A stretch of DNA of 52,430 bases from an uncultured SAR86 cluster bacterium (GCA_902605165.1 CACLBJ010000006.1:1-52430); one strand, 5' to 3'; shown: positions 8,775-19,153, counted from the stretch's first letter. Program-made: numbers and translations. Notes: a model not told the origin generated them from the sequence alone.

Positions 8775-11018
8775 ATGTTTAGTAAAGAATTAGAAAATTC
8801 AATATCCTCACTATTTGACCAAGCTACAAAAACAGGTCTCCAATACATTACAGTAGAACATCTGCTTTTAATGATTATGGAAGACTTTGAAGTTAGAGAT
8901 GCTTTAAAAGACACTAATTGCAACATTTCAGCGTTAAATAACGATATTAAAGAGTTTCTTCAAGATACTGCTATTACAAAAGGTGAAAATGCTAAGTCAT
9001 CACAACCAACCTTAGGATTTCAAAGAGTCCTACAAAGATCTGTTTTCCATGTTCAATCATCTGGAAAAGGGCTTGTTAAACATATTAATATTCTTGTAGC
9101 TATATTTTCTGAAAAAGAATCGCATGCTGTTTACCTGCTAACTAAGCATGGGGTTACTAGACTTGACGTTGTAACTTTTATATCTCATGGAAAGAAGTCT
9201 AAGAAAGATGATGTAGGCGTAATAAGTGATACAGAATCATCAGACAACAAGTCAGACGAAACTTCAAATCATCTTATCGATTTAAAAAAACTTGCTGAAA
9301 ACAATAAATTAGACACTTTAATAGGTAGGGAAGAAGAGCTTAATAGACTGGTACAAATCCTTTCCAGAAAAAATAAAAACAATCCTATACTTGTCGGAGA
9401 ATCAGGCGTAGGTAAGACAGCTCTTGTTGAAGGTCTTGCTCAGAAAATCTTCGATAGTTCAATTCCTAAATCTGTCCAGAGTTTTTCTATATATTCACTT
9501 GATATCGCTTCATTAATAGCAGGAACTAAATACAGAGGTGATTTTGAAAAGAGAATTAAGGAAGTTATCAATTTCTTAAAGTCTCAAAAAAATCCAATCT
9601 TATTTATTGATGAGATTCACACAATCATTGGAGCTGGATCAGCTGGAGGAGGTTCTCTTGATGTATCGAATCTTCTTAAGCCTGAATTAGCTAAAGGTAA
9701 TATTAGGTGTATAGGATCAACAACCTTTCAGGAATATCGTAATGTATTCTCTAAAAACCAAGCTTTAGCTAGAAGATTTCAAAAAATAGATGTAAACGAG
9801 CCATCAGTAGATGAATGCATAACTATTATTAATGGTGTAATAAATGAGTTTGAAAAATATCATAATGTAAAATTCACAAATGATTCAATCATAGCCGCTG
9901 TAAAACTCTCAGATAAGTTTATTAATGATAAATATTTACCTGATAAGGCGTTTGACGTTATTGATGAAACAGGGGCATCAAAAAACCTTTATAGAGATAA
10001 CGATGATTCAATTAAAATAAGCACACATGATATAGAAAATACAATTTCATTTATTACTCAAATTCCAAAAAAGAATCTCAGCTCTTCAGATGTTGAAAAT
10101 CTAAAAGATATAGAAACTAAATTAAAAACAGTAATCTTTGGTCAAGATGAAGCTATAAAAGTATTATCAAATGCTATAAAGCTATCCAGAGTTGGCCTAA
10201 GAGATGAAAATAAAACGATTGGTTCTTTTCTGTTTACTGGTCCAACTGGTGTTGGTAAGACAGAAATTTCAAAGCAGTTATCAACAATACTAGGTGTTCC
10301 TTTGTTGAGATTTGATATGTCTGAATATATGGAAAGACATGCCGTATCAAGATTGATAGGAGCTCCTCCTGGATATGTGGGTTCGGACCAAGGTGGTTTA
10401 CTTACAGACTCTGTAACAAAGAGTCCTAACAGCGTAATACTCTTAGATGAAATCGAAAAGGCACATCCAGATATATTTAACATACTGCTTCAAGTAATGG
10501 ATGCTGGAATTCTTACCGATAACAATGGAAGAAAAGCCGATTTCAGAAATTGTGTTCTTATTATGACTACAAATGTAGGAGCTCAATTGTTATCAAAAAG
10601 AAATATTGGTTTTAATGAACAATCTAATCAATCTGATGCTATGGAATCATTAAAAAGATTATTCTCACCTGAGTTTAGAAATCGTCTAGATGAAATAATT
10701 GAATTTAATTCTTTAGACATAGAAGTTATTTTATCAGTAGCTGATAAATTTATGACAAAACTACAAGCCCAACTCGATGAAAGAAATATAGAGATAGTTT
10801 ATAAAAAAGATCTGCTAAAGTGGATTTCAGAAAAAAGTTTTAATAAAGAGATGGGCGCAAGACCCATGGAAAGATTTATTACTGACAATATTAAAAAACC
10901 ACTTGTCGATAAAATTTTAGATAAGAATTTAAAAGAGGGCGGAGTTATAAATATTTCTATTAAGAGTGGAAAGATAAGTTTTATAAAAAAGAAAATTACT
11001 TCAAAAGTTAAAAAATAA
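8775..11018 (+). CDS. clpA: ATP-dependent Clp protease ATP-binding subunit ClpA
   Basis: ClpA is the AAA+ unfoldase that feeds substrates to the ClpP peptidase. The 747-residue protein has an N-terminal Clp_N domain (about 1-145), a charged linker, the first AAA+ module with Walker A GESGVGKT from residue 208 and Walker B LFIDEIHT, and the second module with Walker A GPTGVGKT from residue 489 and Walker B VILLDEIEKAH. ARRF and FRNRLDE arginine-finger regions are present. It lacks the long coiled-coil M domain of ClpB, which fixes the ClpA assignment. Its stop codon directly abuts the stop codon of convergent infA with no base between. Confidence 0.97.
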   Translation: MFSKELENSISSLFDQATKTGLQYITVEHLLLMIMEDFEVRDALKDTNCNISALNNDIKEFLQDTAITKGENAKSSQPTLGFQRVLQRSVFHVQSSGKGLVKHINILVAIFSEKESHAVYLLTKHGVTRLDVVTFISHGKKSKKDDVGVISDTESSDNKSDETSNHLIDLKKLAENNKLDTLIGREEELNRLVQILSRKNKNNPILVGESGVGKTALVEGLAQKIFDSSIPKSVQSFSIYSLDIASLIAGTKYRGDFEKRIKEVINFLKSQKNPILFIDEIHTIIGAGSAGGGSLDVSNLLKPELAKGNIRCIGSTTFQEYRNVFSKNQALARRFQKIDVNEPSVDECITIINGVINEFEKYHNVKFTNDSIIAAVKLSDKFINDKYLPDKAFDVIDETGASKNLYRDNDDSIKISTHDIENTISFITQIPKKNLSSSDVENLKDIETKLKTVIFGQDEAIKVLSNAIKLSRVGLRDENKTIGSFLFTGPTGVGKTEISKQLSTILGVPLLRFDMSEYMERHAVSRLIGAPPGYVGSDQGGLLTDSVTKSPNSVILLDEIEKAHPDIFNILLQVMDAGILTDNNGRKADFRNCVLIMTTNVGAQLLSKRNIGFNEQSNQSDAMESLKRLFSPEFRNRLDEIIEFNSLDIEVILSVADKFMTKLQAQLDERNIEIVYKKDLLKWISEKSFNKEMGARPMERFITDNIKKPLVDKILDKNLKEGGVINISIKSGKISFIKKKITSKVKK

Positions 11019-11237
11019 TTATCTTCCTCTAAACGTAATCCTGCCTTTTGTAAGATCATATGGCGACATTTCTACTTTCACTTTGTCACCAGTAAGGATT
11101 CTAATATAATTTTTTCTCATCTTCCCAGAGATGTGAGCAGTAATTATATGATCGTTTTCTAGCTTAACTTTGAAAGTGGTATTAGGAAGGGTTTCTACAA
11201 CTAAACCTTCTAATTCAATATTATCTTCTTTTGCCAT
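11019..11237 (-). CDS. infA: Translation initiation factor IF-1
   Basis: IF-1 binds the ribosomal A site during initiation. The 72-residue protein has the standard S1-like OB fold sequence: M-A-K-E-D start, [30 protein letters not shown] and [18 protein letters not shown], ending in F-R-G-R. No clear Shine-Dalgarno is visible. It lies in the usual gammaproteobacterial position next to clpA and is transcribed toward it. The next gene downstream of its start is divergent. Confidence 0.98.
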   Translation of the reverse strand: MAKEDNIELEGLVVETLPNTTFKVKLENDHIITAHISGKMRKNYIRILTGDKVKVEMSPYDLTKGRITFRGR

Positions 11238-11266
11238 CTGGGCTATAATACATTAAGAGGTTAGAT

Positions 11267-13819
11267 ATGAAAAATAATTCACTACAATTTTTGCTTCTAT
11301 CAATATTCTTAGCGTCATGCGGTGGCGGTGGTGGCTCGAGTCTTGTACTAACTGTTCAACAATTTAGTTCTTTTTCGGTAAACGAAGATGATACTTTTCA
11401 GACCGTCATTTCATCCTCTACAAATAAGCCAGCTAATATTACGTATACCATTTCAAAACCTTCAGCCAATGCTAATGTAACAATATCTAATTCAGGTGCT
11501 TTATTTTATTCACCTCAACCCAATTATTATGGTGCTGACACTTTTTCAATTACCGTAATAGCAACTCCTGAAGGACAAACTGGCTCATATGAAAGCCAAA
11601 CATTAAATGTTAATGCTAATGTAATTTCAGTTAATGACCCTCCAACAATCACAATAAATGATGATTTATCTACTTATAATGAAAGCACATTAGTTTTTGA
11701 TGATAGCTTATCCATTAACGTGACTATTAACGATATTGATAATATTGTTTCTGAACTTTCAGTCTTTGGTCAAATTGATGGTCAGAATATTTCAGGAACA
11801 TTTACAGAGGACTTATCTAATCCCGGATCTGGAACTGCAGATATCAATGTAGCTTCTAATCAAAATGCTGGCTTACATTTAATGGACATATGTGTATCTG
11901 ATGGAATAGATTCAACTTGTGGTGGCCAAATGGAAGCTTATTTTCCTGGCAATAAAGAAATAAAATCTGTTGATTATTGTGACAGTACCGGTAATAACTG
12001 CTCTACCAGTGATCAGTACCTATATTATCTAGTTGGTGGTCCAAATACAGATGCAAGAACCAATTACCTATTTGTTGGTGATCAGTTAAATGGTGAGTCT
12101 AACAGAGACTCATTCCATGAAGCTTTATTGTCTTCTGTAAATCTACTTATGAATTCAGATGCATCAGATTTAGTTGACGGATATTTTAATATCATTGTTC
12201 TCGAGGAAGTTGCTTTAACTGGTGTTTCAATATTTGATATAAGAACTGGCTGTTATGCTGATTGGGATGCGTCTATTTACTGTATTGGTGAAGTTGACAG
12301 AAATTTCATGACGGATGTAGTGCCAAACTGGACTGTTACATCCTTCTTAACAACTATAAGCGGAAGAGGCGTAGCTCAAGGCTCTGTTAATATTCAACCA
12401 ATATCTGACAGATCAAGAAACGTAGTTATGCACGAATTAGGTCATTCTCATGGATATATGGGAGATGAATATGATGCTGGAGGCGAAAGAACATTTGCTG
12501 AGTGGTATGGTGACTGGAGTGTAAATACAACAACTGTTTTTGATCCTAATACAGTTAAATGGAGACATCATATTGATTTCTCTGAAGAAATTCCCGGGGT
12601 TGATTATGATATTTGTTACAACTATTCAGATGGAACTATCTATTATAGAGATGAGTTATCTTATGAAGAATGTGAATGTTTCATGAATGAGTATCCTGAT
12701 AGTGATTATCCTGGTGTTGATTTTGAACCTGGCTGTGAAGACAGGATAGGACTGCTTGAAGGAACTTATTATGGCGAGGAGGGTGATTATAGATCTCAAT
12801 GGATAAATATTATGTGGTGTTGCTTCCTTTATTATGGTCCTGTCAACATTGATGGTTTTGCTATTGGTTCAATTATGAATCAAGGTTTTAGAAACTATTC
12901 TGTCAATGGTGAATCTGGTTATGGAGACCTAACGAATTCTTCCGGCTTAACAAATGCAGTAACACTCTCGGTTGATGCTGTTTATGATCAAACAAAATTA
13001 AAATTAAAATGGTTTATTGACGGTGTAGAAAAACCTGAACATGAAAATATGCTCTCAGTAACTTTTGAAAGACCTGCAGATAATGATTGGGTTTCATATT
13101 CATATCAAGTTGAAGATTTATCTGGCAATCTTTTTGCTCCTAATGATCCATTAACTCCAACAGATTTCTATGAAGGTAATTTTGAAAGAAGCTACTATTA
13201 TCAACCCGATCCTGAATTAACTCCTCTTGCATCTCTAATGCCATACATTGGCTCCTTTGAATGGTATGATCCCAATAATGGTTGGTTTACAGATGAATCT
13301 GTTGACTCATCAAACATGGATAACTTCTTATTTGCTGCATCTTGTTGCTCTATGGGTTCGACCTTTAAAATTAATTGGGCTAATTACCAACAAACATCTT
13401 CTCAAATGTCATCATCAAATAAGGTTAAAAAATTCTATTTTGATAGGCCTGATACAAATACAAATCAGAAAGTATTTAATTTAAGTCTTTCAAAAGATAC
13501 TATCAAAGTAAACTCAACTAGTATTAAGAAACCAAATCCAAAGCTCATTAAGGACCCCATATTTAGAAAAAATGATATTTATGGATTAGAGTTTTATGAC
13601 AATGATAATGAACTTATATACAAGCTTGGAATAGGGGATCCATTTATGGTCAGATTGCAACATATCGATATGGAAGATAAAGACCACTATGCATTTGAGG
13701 CACCTATATCAAACTTTAATATTGTTATCCCTTTAGATGTCAATCCAAGTTATATTTCTTTAATTAGACGTAATAATCAAAATATTTATTCGGAAGTAAA
13801 CAGATATATATTAAATTAA
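11267..13819 (+). CDS. Large lipoprotein with IgA-peptidase M64-type metallopeptidase domain
   Basis: An 850-residue exported lipoprotein: the signal peptide ends in a lipobox with the lipidated cysteine at residue 18, followed by a run of glycines that would act as a flexible tether. Residues about 30-120 look like a cadherin or Ig-like repeat (N-E-D-D-T-F..., Y-Y-G-A-D-T-F). The middle holds HELGHSHGYMGDEY at residues 389-402, the HExxH zinc motif followed by G-D-E-Y that marks family M64. Upstream segments DWDASIYCIG and downstream IGLLEGTYYGEEGDYRS also fit this family. The C-terminal 200 residues are unassigned. It is rich in Asp, Tyr and Cys, as surface proteins can be. GAGGT precedes the start. 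The true substrate is unknown; M64 members are named for IgA cleavage, but that role is not implied here. Confidence 0.82.
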   Translation: MKNNSLQFLLLSIFLASCGGGGGSSLVLTVQQFSSFSVNEDDTFQTVISSSTNKPANITYTISKPSANANVTISNSGALFYSPQPNYYGADTFSITVIATPEGQTGSYESQTLNVNANVISVNDPPTITINDDLSTYNESTLVFDDSLSINVTINDIDNIVSELSVFGQIDGQNISGTFTEDLSNPGSGTADINVASNQNAGLHLMDICVSDGIDSTCGGQMEAYFPGNKEIKSVDYCDSTGNNCSTSDQYLYYLVGGPNTDARTNYLFVGDQLNGESNRDSFHEALLSSVNLLMNSDASDLVDGYFNIIVLEEVALTGVSIFDIRTGCYADWDASIYCIGEVDRNFMTDVVPNWTVTSFLTTISGRGVAQGSVNIQPISDRSRNVVMHELGHSHGYMGDEYDAGGERTFAEWYGDWSVNTTTVFDPNTVKWRHHIDFSEEIPGVDYDICYNYSDGTIYYRDELSYEECECFMNEYPDSDYPGVDFEPGCEDRIGLLEGTYYGEEGDYRSQWINIMWCCFLYYGPVNIDGFAIGSIMNQGFRNYSVNGESGYGDLTNSSGLTNAVTLSVDAVYDQTKLKLKWFIDGVEKPEHENMLSVTFERPADNDWVSYSYQVEDLSGNLFAPNDPLTPTDFYEGNFERSYYYQPDPELTPLASLMPYIGSFEWYDPNNGWFTDESVDSSNMDNFLFAASCCSMGSTFKINWANYQQTSSQMSSSNKVKKFYFDRPDTNTNQKVFNLSLSKDTIKVNSTSIKKPNPKLIKDPIFRKNDIYGLEFYDNDNELIYKLGIGDPFMVRLQHIDMEDKDHYAFEAPISNFNIVIPLDVNPSYISLIRRNNQNIYSEVNRYILN

Positions 13820-13823
13820 GTAT

Positions 13824-14309
13824 ATGTATGTTGAATCGAAGGTGGAACTTAACTTACCTAAATCTCTAATATTAAATTTAATAAGGGAACCAGGAAGTTT
13901 AAATAAATATCATCCATTTTGTAAAAAAAATGAAGTCATCAAATGGCCTGGTAATGGATCAATAGATCATCTTACATACCATAATGGTATGAAATTCAAT
14001 AGAGAATTCTATAATTGGACCGATAATGGTTATGACCTAAGGATTGGTGGTAAACGAAATATGGCTGTTGTTAATTGGGTTGTAGAGGGTGATGAAAGCA
14101 AATCATCTTTAAGGGTTAGAATTAATCCAAACATTGAAAACTATATTCCAATTAAAAACATACTTATACAAAAACTGTTTTGGTTTATATATATAAAACC
14201 AATGCTTCAATCTTATATTAATCATGTAATAAGGGGCTTTAAACATCACATGAAAACAAAAACTAATGTTTTACAAAATCAGTTTGGCACTCATAGATGG
14301 TTTTCTTAA
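13824..14309 (+). CDS. SRPBCC (START-like) family protein
   Basis: A 161-residue cytoplasmic-looking protein without signal peptide. The N-terminal pattern (V-E-L-N-L-P-K-S-L-I-L-N-L-I, then P-G-S-L-N-K-Y-H-P-F) and the later NWVVEGDESKSSLRVRI strand resemble polyketide-cyclase or START-like ligand-binding folds, in which a beta sheet wraps a long C-terminal helix. A hydrophobic stretch near residues 115-130 (KLFWFIYIKPMLQSYI) would be the start of that helix or a membrane contact. It sits 4 bases after the M64 lipoprotein and 9 before the PhoD gene, so it is probably co-transcribed. The ligand is unknown and the family call rests on pattern only. Confidence 0.55.
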   Translation: MYVESKVELNLPKSLILNLIREPGSLNKYHPFCKKNEVIKWPGNGSIDHLTYHNGMKFNREFYNWTDNGYDLRIGGKRNMAVVNWVVEGDESKSSLRVRINPNIENYIPIKNILIQKLFWFIYIKPMLQSYINHVIRGFKHHMKTKTNVLQNQFGTHRWFS

Positions 14310-14318
14310 TAGATTAAA

Positions 14319-15902
14319 ATGAATAGAAGATCTTTTTTAAAAGGATTGTTATTTGTTTCGTCTATCTTCACCTTTAAACTTAAAGCTTCTAAAAAAAATA
14401 ATATTTCTTTTGATTTCGGCGTAGCTAGCGGTGATCCAACAAATACTAATATAATCTTATGGACAAAAGTTACACCATCACTTAAAAAAAATATACATAT
14501 TAATTGGCAATTATCAGCAGATAAAAATTTTAAGAATATATTAAATTCAGGACTTGTTTTAGCTAAATATTCAAATGATTTTACTGTTAAAGTAGATGCT
14601 AGTGTTCCAAATGCATTTAGAGCAAATAAAGTATTTTATAGATTCTTTTTAAATGATACTTTTTCAGATGTGGGAATTACTAAAACACTTCCTCAGAATA
14701 ATCCTGATCAATACAATATAGCTTTTTGCAGTTGCTCAAATCATCCAGCAGGGTACTTTAATGCATACAGAGATATGGCTAAAAATGAAGATATAGATTT
14801 AGTTTTGCACCTTGGTGATTATATATATGAATATGATAAGGATGGATATGCAACAGAAGATTCTGAGCGTTTTAATAGGGTGGTTGATCCAAAACATGAA
14901 ATAGTAAGCCTAAACGATTACAGAAGACGTCATGCTCAATATAAAAGTGATTTAGACTTACAGGCGCTACATAAATCAAAACCAATGATTGCTGTCTGGG
15001 ATGACCATGAATTCACTAATGATTCATGGAAATATGGAGCAGAAAATCATCAAAATGATGAGGGTTTTTTTCAATCAAGAAAAGCTAATGCAATTAAAGC
15101 ATATTTAGAATGGATGCCTATTAGAGAGAATAAATCAAAACTTAAGATATGGAGAAAGTTTGAAGTTGGTAATTTGTTTCAATTATTGATGCTTGATACA
15201 AGATCTATTTATAGAGATAAGCAGCTCAATATAGAGGATTATTTTGATGGCAATACAATAAATAAATCTAAATATAAAAGAGATTTATCAATAGATAGAA
15301 AATTAATTGGCCTTGAGCAGATGTTATGGATAAAAAATAATTTAAATAAAAAGTTTAAATGGTCAATTATTGGTCAACAGGTTTTAATGGCTCAAGTCTA
15401 TCTACCATCTATATTTGCAAATATGGATAAAAAGGTACTTCCTGATTATTTACATAAGTATTTAAAAATAGGAGGTGTAAATGTTCCATATAACACCGAT
15501 GCTTGGGATGGTTATCCAAGAGAACGAGAGAGGCTTTTCAAAGAATTAAAAAAAGCAAACTCGGTAATAGTTTTGACTGGAGATACGCATAATTCTTGGC
15601 TAAATAATTTATATGATAAAAATAACAACTTTATTGGTGTAGAGATTGGGACACCGGCAATATCTTCACCAAATACTATTGATACATTTGGATCTTTAAC
15701 AGATGGTATAGAGAAAGGTTTTATAAAAGAAAATAAAAATATTAAATGGACAGAAGGAAAACATAAGGGCTATACCTTGCTCAAATTAACTAAAGATAAA
15801 TCTGAGATTAGTTTTATCTATGTAAATACAGTTAAGTCAAAGGTTTATGAGGTTATAGACTCTAATAAGTTCAGCGTTAAACCTAATACACCTATTATTT
15901 AA
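14319..15902 (+). CDS. phoD: PhoD-like alkaline phosphatase / phosphodiesterase, Tat-exported
   Basis: A 527-residue secreted phosphoesterase of the PhoD family, which uses iron and calcium to release phosphate from phospho-mono- or diesters. The N-terminus MNRRSFLKGL is a twin-arginine (Tat) signal, as expected for an enzyme folded with its metals before export. Metal-binding motifs seen: CSCSNHPAG, LHLGDYIYEYD, AVWDDHEFTND and VLTGDTHNSW. The N-terminal beta domain (FGVASGDP..., ILWTKVTP) is typical. The start lies 9 bases after the SRPBCC gene. In phosphate-poor surface water such an enzyme would scavenge organic phosphate. No Pho box was identified. Confidence 0.9.
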   Translation: MNRRSFLKGLLFVSSIFTFKLKASKKNNISFDFGVASGDPTNTNIILWTKVTPSLKKNIHINWQLSADKNFKNILNSGLVLAKYSNDFTVKVDASVPNAFRANKVFYRFFLNDTFSDVGITKTLPQNNPDQYNIAFCSCSNHPAGYFNAYRDMAKNEDIDLVLHLGDYIYEYDKDGYATEDSERFNRVVDPKHEIVSLNDYRRRHAQYKSDLDLQALHKSKPMIAVWDDHEFTNDSWKYGAENHQNDEGFFQSRKANAIKAYLEWMPIRENKSKLKIWRKFEVGNLFQLLMLDTRSIYRDKQLNIEDYFDGNTINKSKYKRDLSIDRKLIGLEQMLWIKNNLNKKFKWSIIGQQVLMAQVYLPSIFANMDKKVLPDYLHKYLKIGGVNVPYNTDAWDGYPRERERLFKELKKANSVIVLTGDTHNSWLNNLYDKNNNFIGVEIGTPAISSPNTIDTFGSLTDGIEKGFIKENKNIKWTEGKHKGYTLLKLTKDKSEISFIYVNTVKSKVYEVIDSNKFSVKPNTPII

Positions 15903-15928
15903 CATAATATATATTATGCGAACCTATA

Positions 15929-16234
15929 TTATATATCCTCATGCTCTGGACCGCACAAAACTACTTTAATAGCAGCTGCTCCCCCATCCAGCAAAGGATC
16001 TAAATCTGTAAGTAACCCATTCTCAACTCTCCAGTTTAGATATGTTGCTTGATGATCAAGAGTTTCCCAGTCCTCAATAAGATGAATAGTATTCGTTGAA
16101 TCCTCAATAAATGTATTTACGGATAAGCAGCCTTCAAAGTTTCTAGTATCAGGTAGCGCCCTTCTCATTGCCTCTTTAAGTGTTTCTAGTGTTTCTGGTT
16201 TTGCAGGAAAAGAAACAATAACTAAATTTTTCAT
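15929..16234 (-). CDS. Antibiotic-biosynthesis-monooxygenase (ABM) fold protein
   Basis: A 101-residue protein with the ABM ferredoxin-like fold pattern: an initial strand (LVIVSFPAKPE), a helix with TLKEAMRRALPDTR, then GCLSVNTFIEDSTNTIHLIEDWE, and HQATYLNWR. Relatives are putative quinol or small-aromatic monooxygenases that work without cofactor, but many members are of unknown function. GGAG lies 6 bases before the ATG. It is a single-gene unit divergent from the M14 peptidase and convergent with phoD. Confidence 0.75.
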   Translation of the reverse strand: MKNLVIVSFPAKPETLETLKEAMRRALPDTRNFEGCLSVNTFIEDSTNTIHLIEDWETLDHQATYLNWRVENGLLTDLDPLLDGGAAAIKVVLCGPEHEDI

Positions 16235-16305
16235 TTTAACTCCATTATTTAATCTTTTTATTATATGATTTCTTATGATTATTTATATCTTAAAGGGAGA
16301 ATTAA

Positions 16306-19152
16306 ATGCATAGATACGTCTTATTTATTTTTATTATTACACTTAATGTTAATACTAATACATTAATGGAACCAACTTCATTATCGAAAGATCTATATAA
16401 GGAAGTAATTCTTGATGGTAACTATATTGATTCTGTAGATCATCCTAATAAATTTTTAGATTTTGATTATGCGACACGTGTAGCAACTCCTGAACAGATT
16501 ACATCCGCATTGATATCATGGGCAAATCAATCTGATAGATTAAAAGTCATAGAATATGCCAGGTCTCATGAAAATAGACCTTTGCATGCAGTATTCATTT
16601 CTTCTCCTAAAAACTTAAATAATCTTAATACAATAAAAGATAATATCTCACAGCTTGCTGATGCAAGAATTACAAATGATAGAAAAGCAAAAACATTAAT
16701 TAATGAACTTCCTGCAGTAGCTTGGATGGCCTACTCTATTCATGGGAATGAAACATCAGGTGCAGATGCAGCTTTGGGTGTTATCTATCACCTGATAGCT
16801 AGCAAAGATGATAATATTTTAGAATTGCTTGATGATATGGTTATCATCGTTGATCCAGTCATGAATCCTGATGGTAGAGCCAGATTTGCAAAGAATCTTG
16901 AACAATATAGAGGAACTGCTCCTAATTATGATGATCAATCTTTAATTCATACTGGTGACTGGCCATTTGGAAGAACAAATCACTATTATTATGATTTAAA
17001 TAGAGATTGGGTATATTTAACTCAGCCTGAAACTCTAGGAAGAGTTGCTCTCATTAATGAATGGAAGCCTCAAATCTTAGTAGATGCCCATGAAATGGGA
17101 GCACAAGACACTTTTATGACTGGCCCGGCAAGAGAGCCTATTAATAAGAATGTTGATTATGATCTTATTAAATGGGGAAATGTTTTTGCAAAAGATCAGG
17201 GAAATGAATTTGATAGAAGAAATTGGCGTTTCTATACAGGTGAATGGCATGAAGATCTGTATCCAGGATATTCTTTTTATGTTGCTTTTAGAGGAACTTT
17301 AGGAATTCTATATGAACAATCAAGAATGGCTGAAGATGGAGTAAGAAGACCTGAAGGCACCATTCAGTCGTATAAAGAATCTGTTCATCATCAATTTGTA
17401 AGTACGATGATAAACTTAGACACATTAAAAAATAACTCGAAGTCTATGTATGAAGATTATTGGGATGGTAGAAAATACAATGTCTCAAGTAATAGTAAAT
17501 TTTCAAATAGAAGCTATGTTGTTTTGGCAACTGAAAATAACGGGAGAATTAATGCACTAGCGGAAAAATTAATAGCTCAAGATATTGAAATCTATAAAAA
17601 TGATAAACCAATAAATGTCTCTAATGCATTAAAACAGAATGGTACTACTGTAAGTGAATATACTATTCCATCAGGCAGTATGATTATCCCAAACAATCAA
17701 CCCGAAGCTCCTCTTATTTCTGCAATTCTTGAATTTGATGCAGAGATTGATGATGAGGTATTAATTGAAGAAAAACAAAAAAGATTAAAAAATGGGTCAT
17801 CAATAATGTATGACACTACTGCATTTAATTTCACAATGATGTTTGGGTTACCAGCTATTACTGTACCTCAAGATCTAAAAGCTAATTTAACTAATTGGAC
17901 ACCCTCAGCCGAAACAATAGAAATTAATAAGGACGCGGTTATTTGGGCAGTTGATGGTAAAGACGATAGATCTGTTGCCTTTGCAGCAAGATTGTTAGAA
18001 CAAAATGTTCAAGTTAGGATAATAGATAAGAATTCAACTTTATCAGGTCATAATTTATCCAGAGGAAGTGTAGCTGTAATAGCTATGGACAATCCTACTT
18101 ATAATAATTTACATGAAATCATTAAAACTGTAGCTACTGATCTAAATATATCAGTTGTATCTATAGAATCAGGCTTTGGACCTAAAGAGTTACCTGATTG
18201 GGGCGGAAGACATTTTAGATTACTAAAAAAACCACAAATAGCTATATTAAGTCACTCAGGATTTAGTTCGTATGATGTTGGTGTTAGTTGGTGGTCATTA
18301 GATCATCATTTAGGTATTAGGCATAGCCAATTAAATTCATCGCTAACAGGGTATGGAGATTTAAGAAGATATAACACAATTATTCTTCCTAGTGGAAATC
18401 CAGACTTAAGCGATTATGCCAAAAATATGATAATGGATTGGGTTAAACAGGGTGGAACATTGATAGCCAATAATAGATCTACAAGATCAATAATCTCTAG
18501 CGATGGTATGAGTTCAGTTAAGAACTTAAATACAACATTTGATAAAAGTAAAAGCTATAACATAGATTTAATGAGAGAAATCTATTCACTAGAAGACAAC
18601 ATTGATATAACAGATGCAAATGCTAATAAAGTAGATACTGAAATTACATATCCATGGGAAACATCAGATGTTACTTATACAAAAGAACAATTAGAGATGA
18701 GGGATAAATGGCAATCAACATTAATGCCATCTGGCGCTATCGTGTCAGCAAGAGCTGATAGTGAAAATTGGTTAACGTTTGGAGCTGAAGATGTGGTACC
18801 AGTCCTTTATGGAAACTATCCAATACTCATGACTGGAGGTAATTCATCGGCTGCATTAAGAATAGGTGAATTAATATCAAATAAGGATTCTGAAACTAAA
18901 ACTATAAATTGGTCTCAAATACCATCTGGTTATGATTTGAATGTAAGAATGAGTGGTTTAGTTTGGCCAGAGGCTAGCCAAAGAATAGCTAACTCTGCTT
19001 ACCTTACACGTGAAAAAGTCGGTAAAGGGCAAATAATCTTATTTTCTGGAGAACCAAACTTTAGGGGTTCTGCTAGAGGTACAAATCGTTTATGGCTTAA
19101 TGCTGTTGTCTATGGAAGCGGTCTAGGAACTAATCCATTAATTAACCCATAA
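16306..19152 (+). CDS. Secreted M14-family zinc carboxypeptidase, large two-domain form
   Basis: A 948-residue exported metallocarboxypeptidase. After a signal-like N-terminus (RYVLFIFIITLNVNTNT) comes the M14 domain, with zinc ligands H146 and E149 in IHGNETSG, H262 in DAHEMGA, and the probable catalytic glutamate E337 in LGILYEQSR. NPDGRARF is the substrate-side arginine motif. The C-terminal half (about 560-900) has segments such as AILSHSGFSSYDVGVSWW and a YNTIILPSGNPD stretch followed by WVKQGGTLIANN; these recall a glutamine-amidotransferase-like fold as found in other large bacterial M14 proteins. A good AAGGGAG ribosome site precedes the ATG. It likely trims extracellular or periplasmic peptides. 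A strong terminator follows at once. Confidence 0.9.
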   Translation: MHRYVLFIFIITLNVNTNTLMEPTSLSKDLYKEVILDGNYIDSVDHPNKFLDFDYATRVATPEQITSALISWANQSDRLKVIEYARSHENRPLHAVFISSPKNLNNLNTIKDNISQLADARITNDRKAKTLINELPAVAWMAYSIHGNETSGADAALGVIYHLIASKDDNILELLDDMVIIVDPVMNPDGRARFAKNLEQYRGTAPNYDDQSLIHTGDWPFGRTNHYYYDLNRDWVYLTQPETLGRVALINEWKPQILVDAHEMGAQDTFMTGPAREPINKNVDYDLIKWGNVFAKDQGNEFDRRNWRFYTGEWHEDLYPGYSFYVAFRGTLGILYEQSRMAEDGVRRPEGTIQSYKESVHHQFVSTMINLDTLKNNSKSMYEDYWDGRKYNVSSNSKFSNRSYVVLATENNGRINALAEKLIAQDIEIYKNDKPINVSNALKQNGTTVSEYTIPSGSMIIPNNQPEAPLISAILEFDAEIDDEVLIEEKQKRLKNGSSIMYDTTAFNFTMMFGLPAITVPQDLKANLTNWTPSAETIEINKDAVIWAVDGKDDRSVAFAARLLEQNVQVRIIDKNSTLSGHNLSRGSVAVIAMDNPTYNNLHEIIKTVATDLNISVVSIESGFGPKELPDWGGRHFRLLKKPQIAILSHSGFSSYDVGVSWWSLDHHLGIRHSQLNSSLTGYGDLRRYNTIILPSGNPDLSDYAKNMIMDWVKQGGTLIANNRSTRSIISSDGMSSVKNLNTTFDKSKSYNIDLMREIYSLEDNIDITDANANKVDTEITYPWETSDVTYTKEQLEMRDKWQSTLMPSGAIVSARADSENWLTFGAEDVVPVLYGNYPILMTGGNSSAALRIGELISNKDSETKTINWSQIPSGYDLNVRMSGLVWPEASQRIANSAYLTREKVGKGQIILFSGEPNFRGSARGTNRLWLNAVVYGSGLGTNPLINP

Positions 19153-19153
19153 T

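Noticed and set aside
15903-15928. AT-rich palindromic stretch between phoD and the ABM gene as a terminator
   Set aside because: The repeats are only A and T, do not form one clean stem, and lack a T-run; chance is likely in such DNA.
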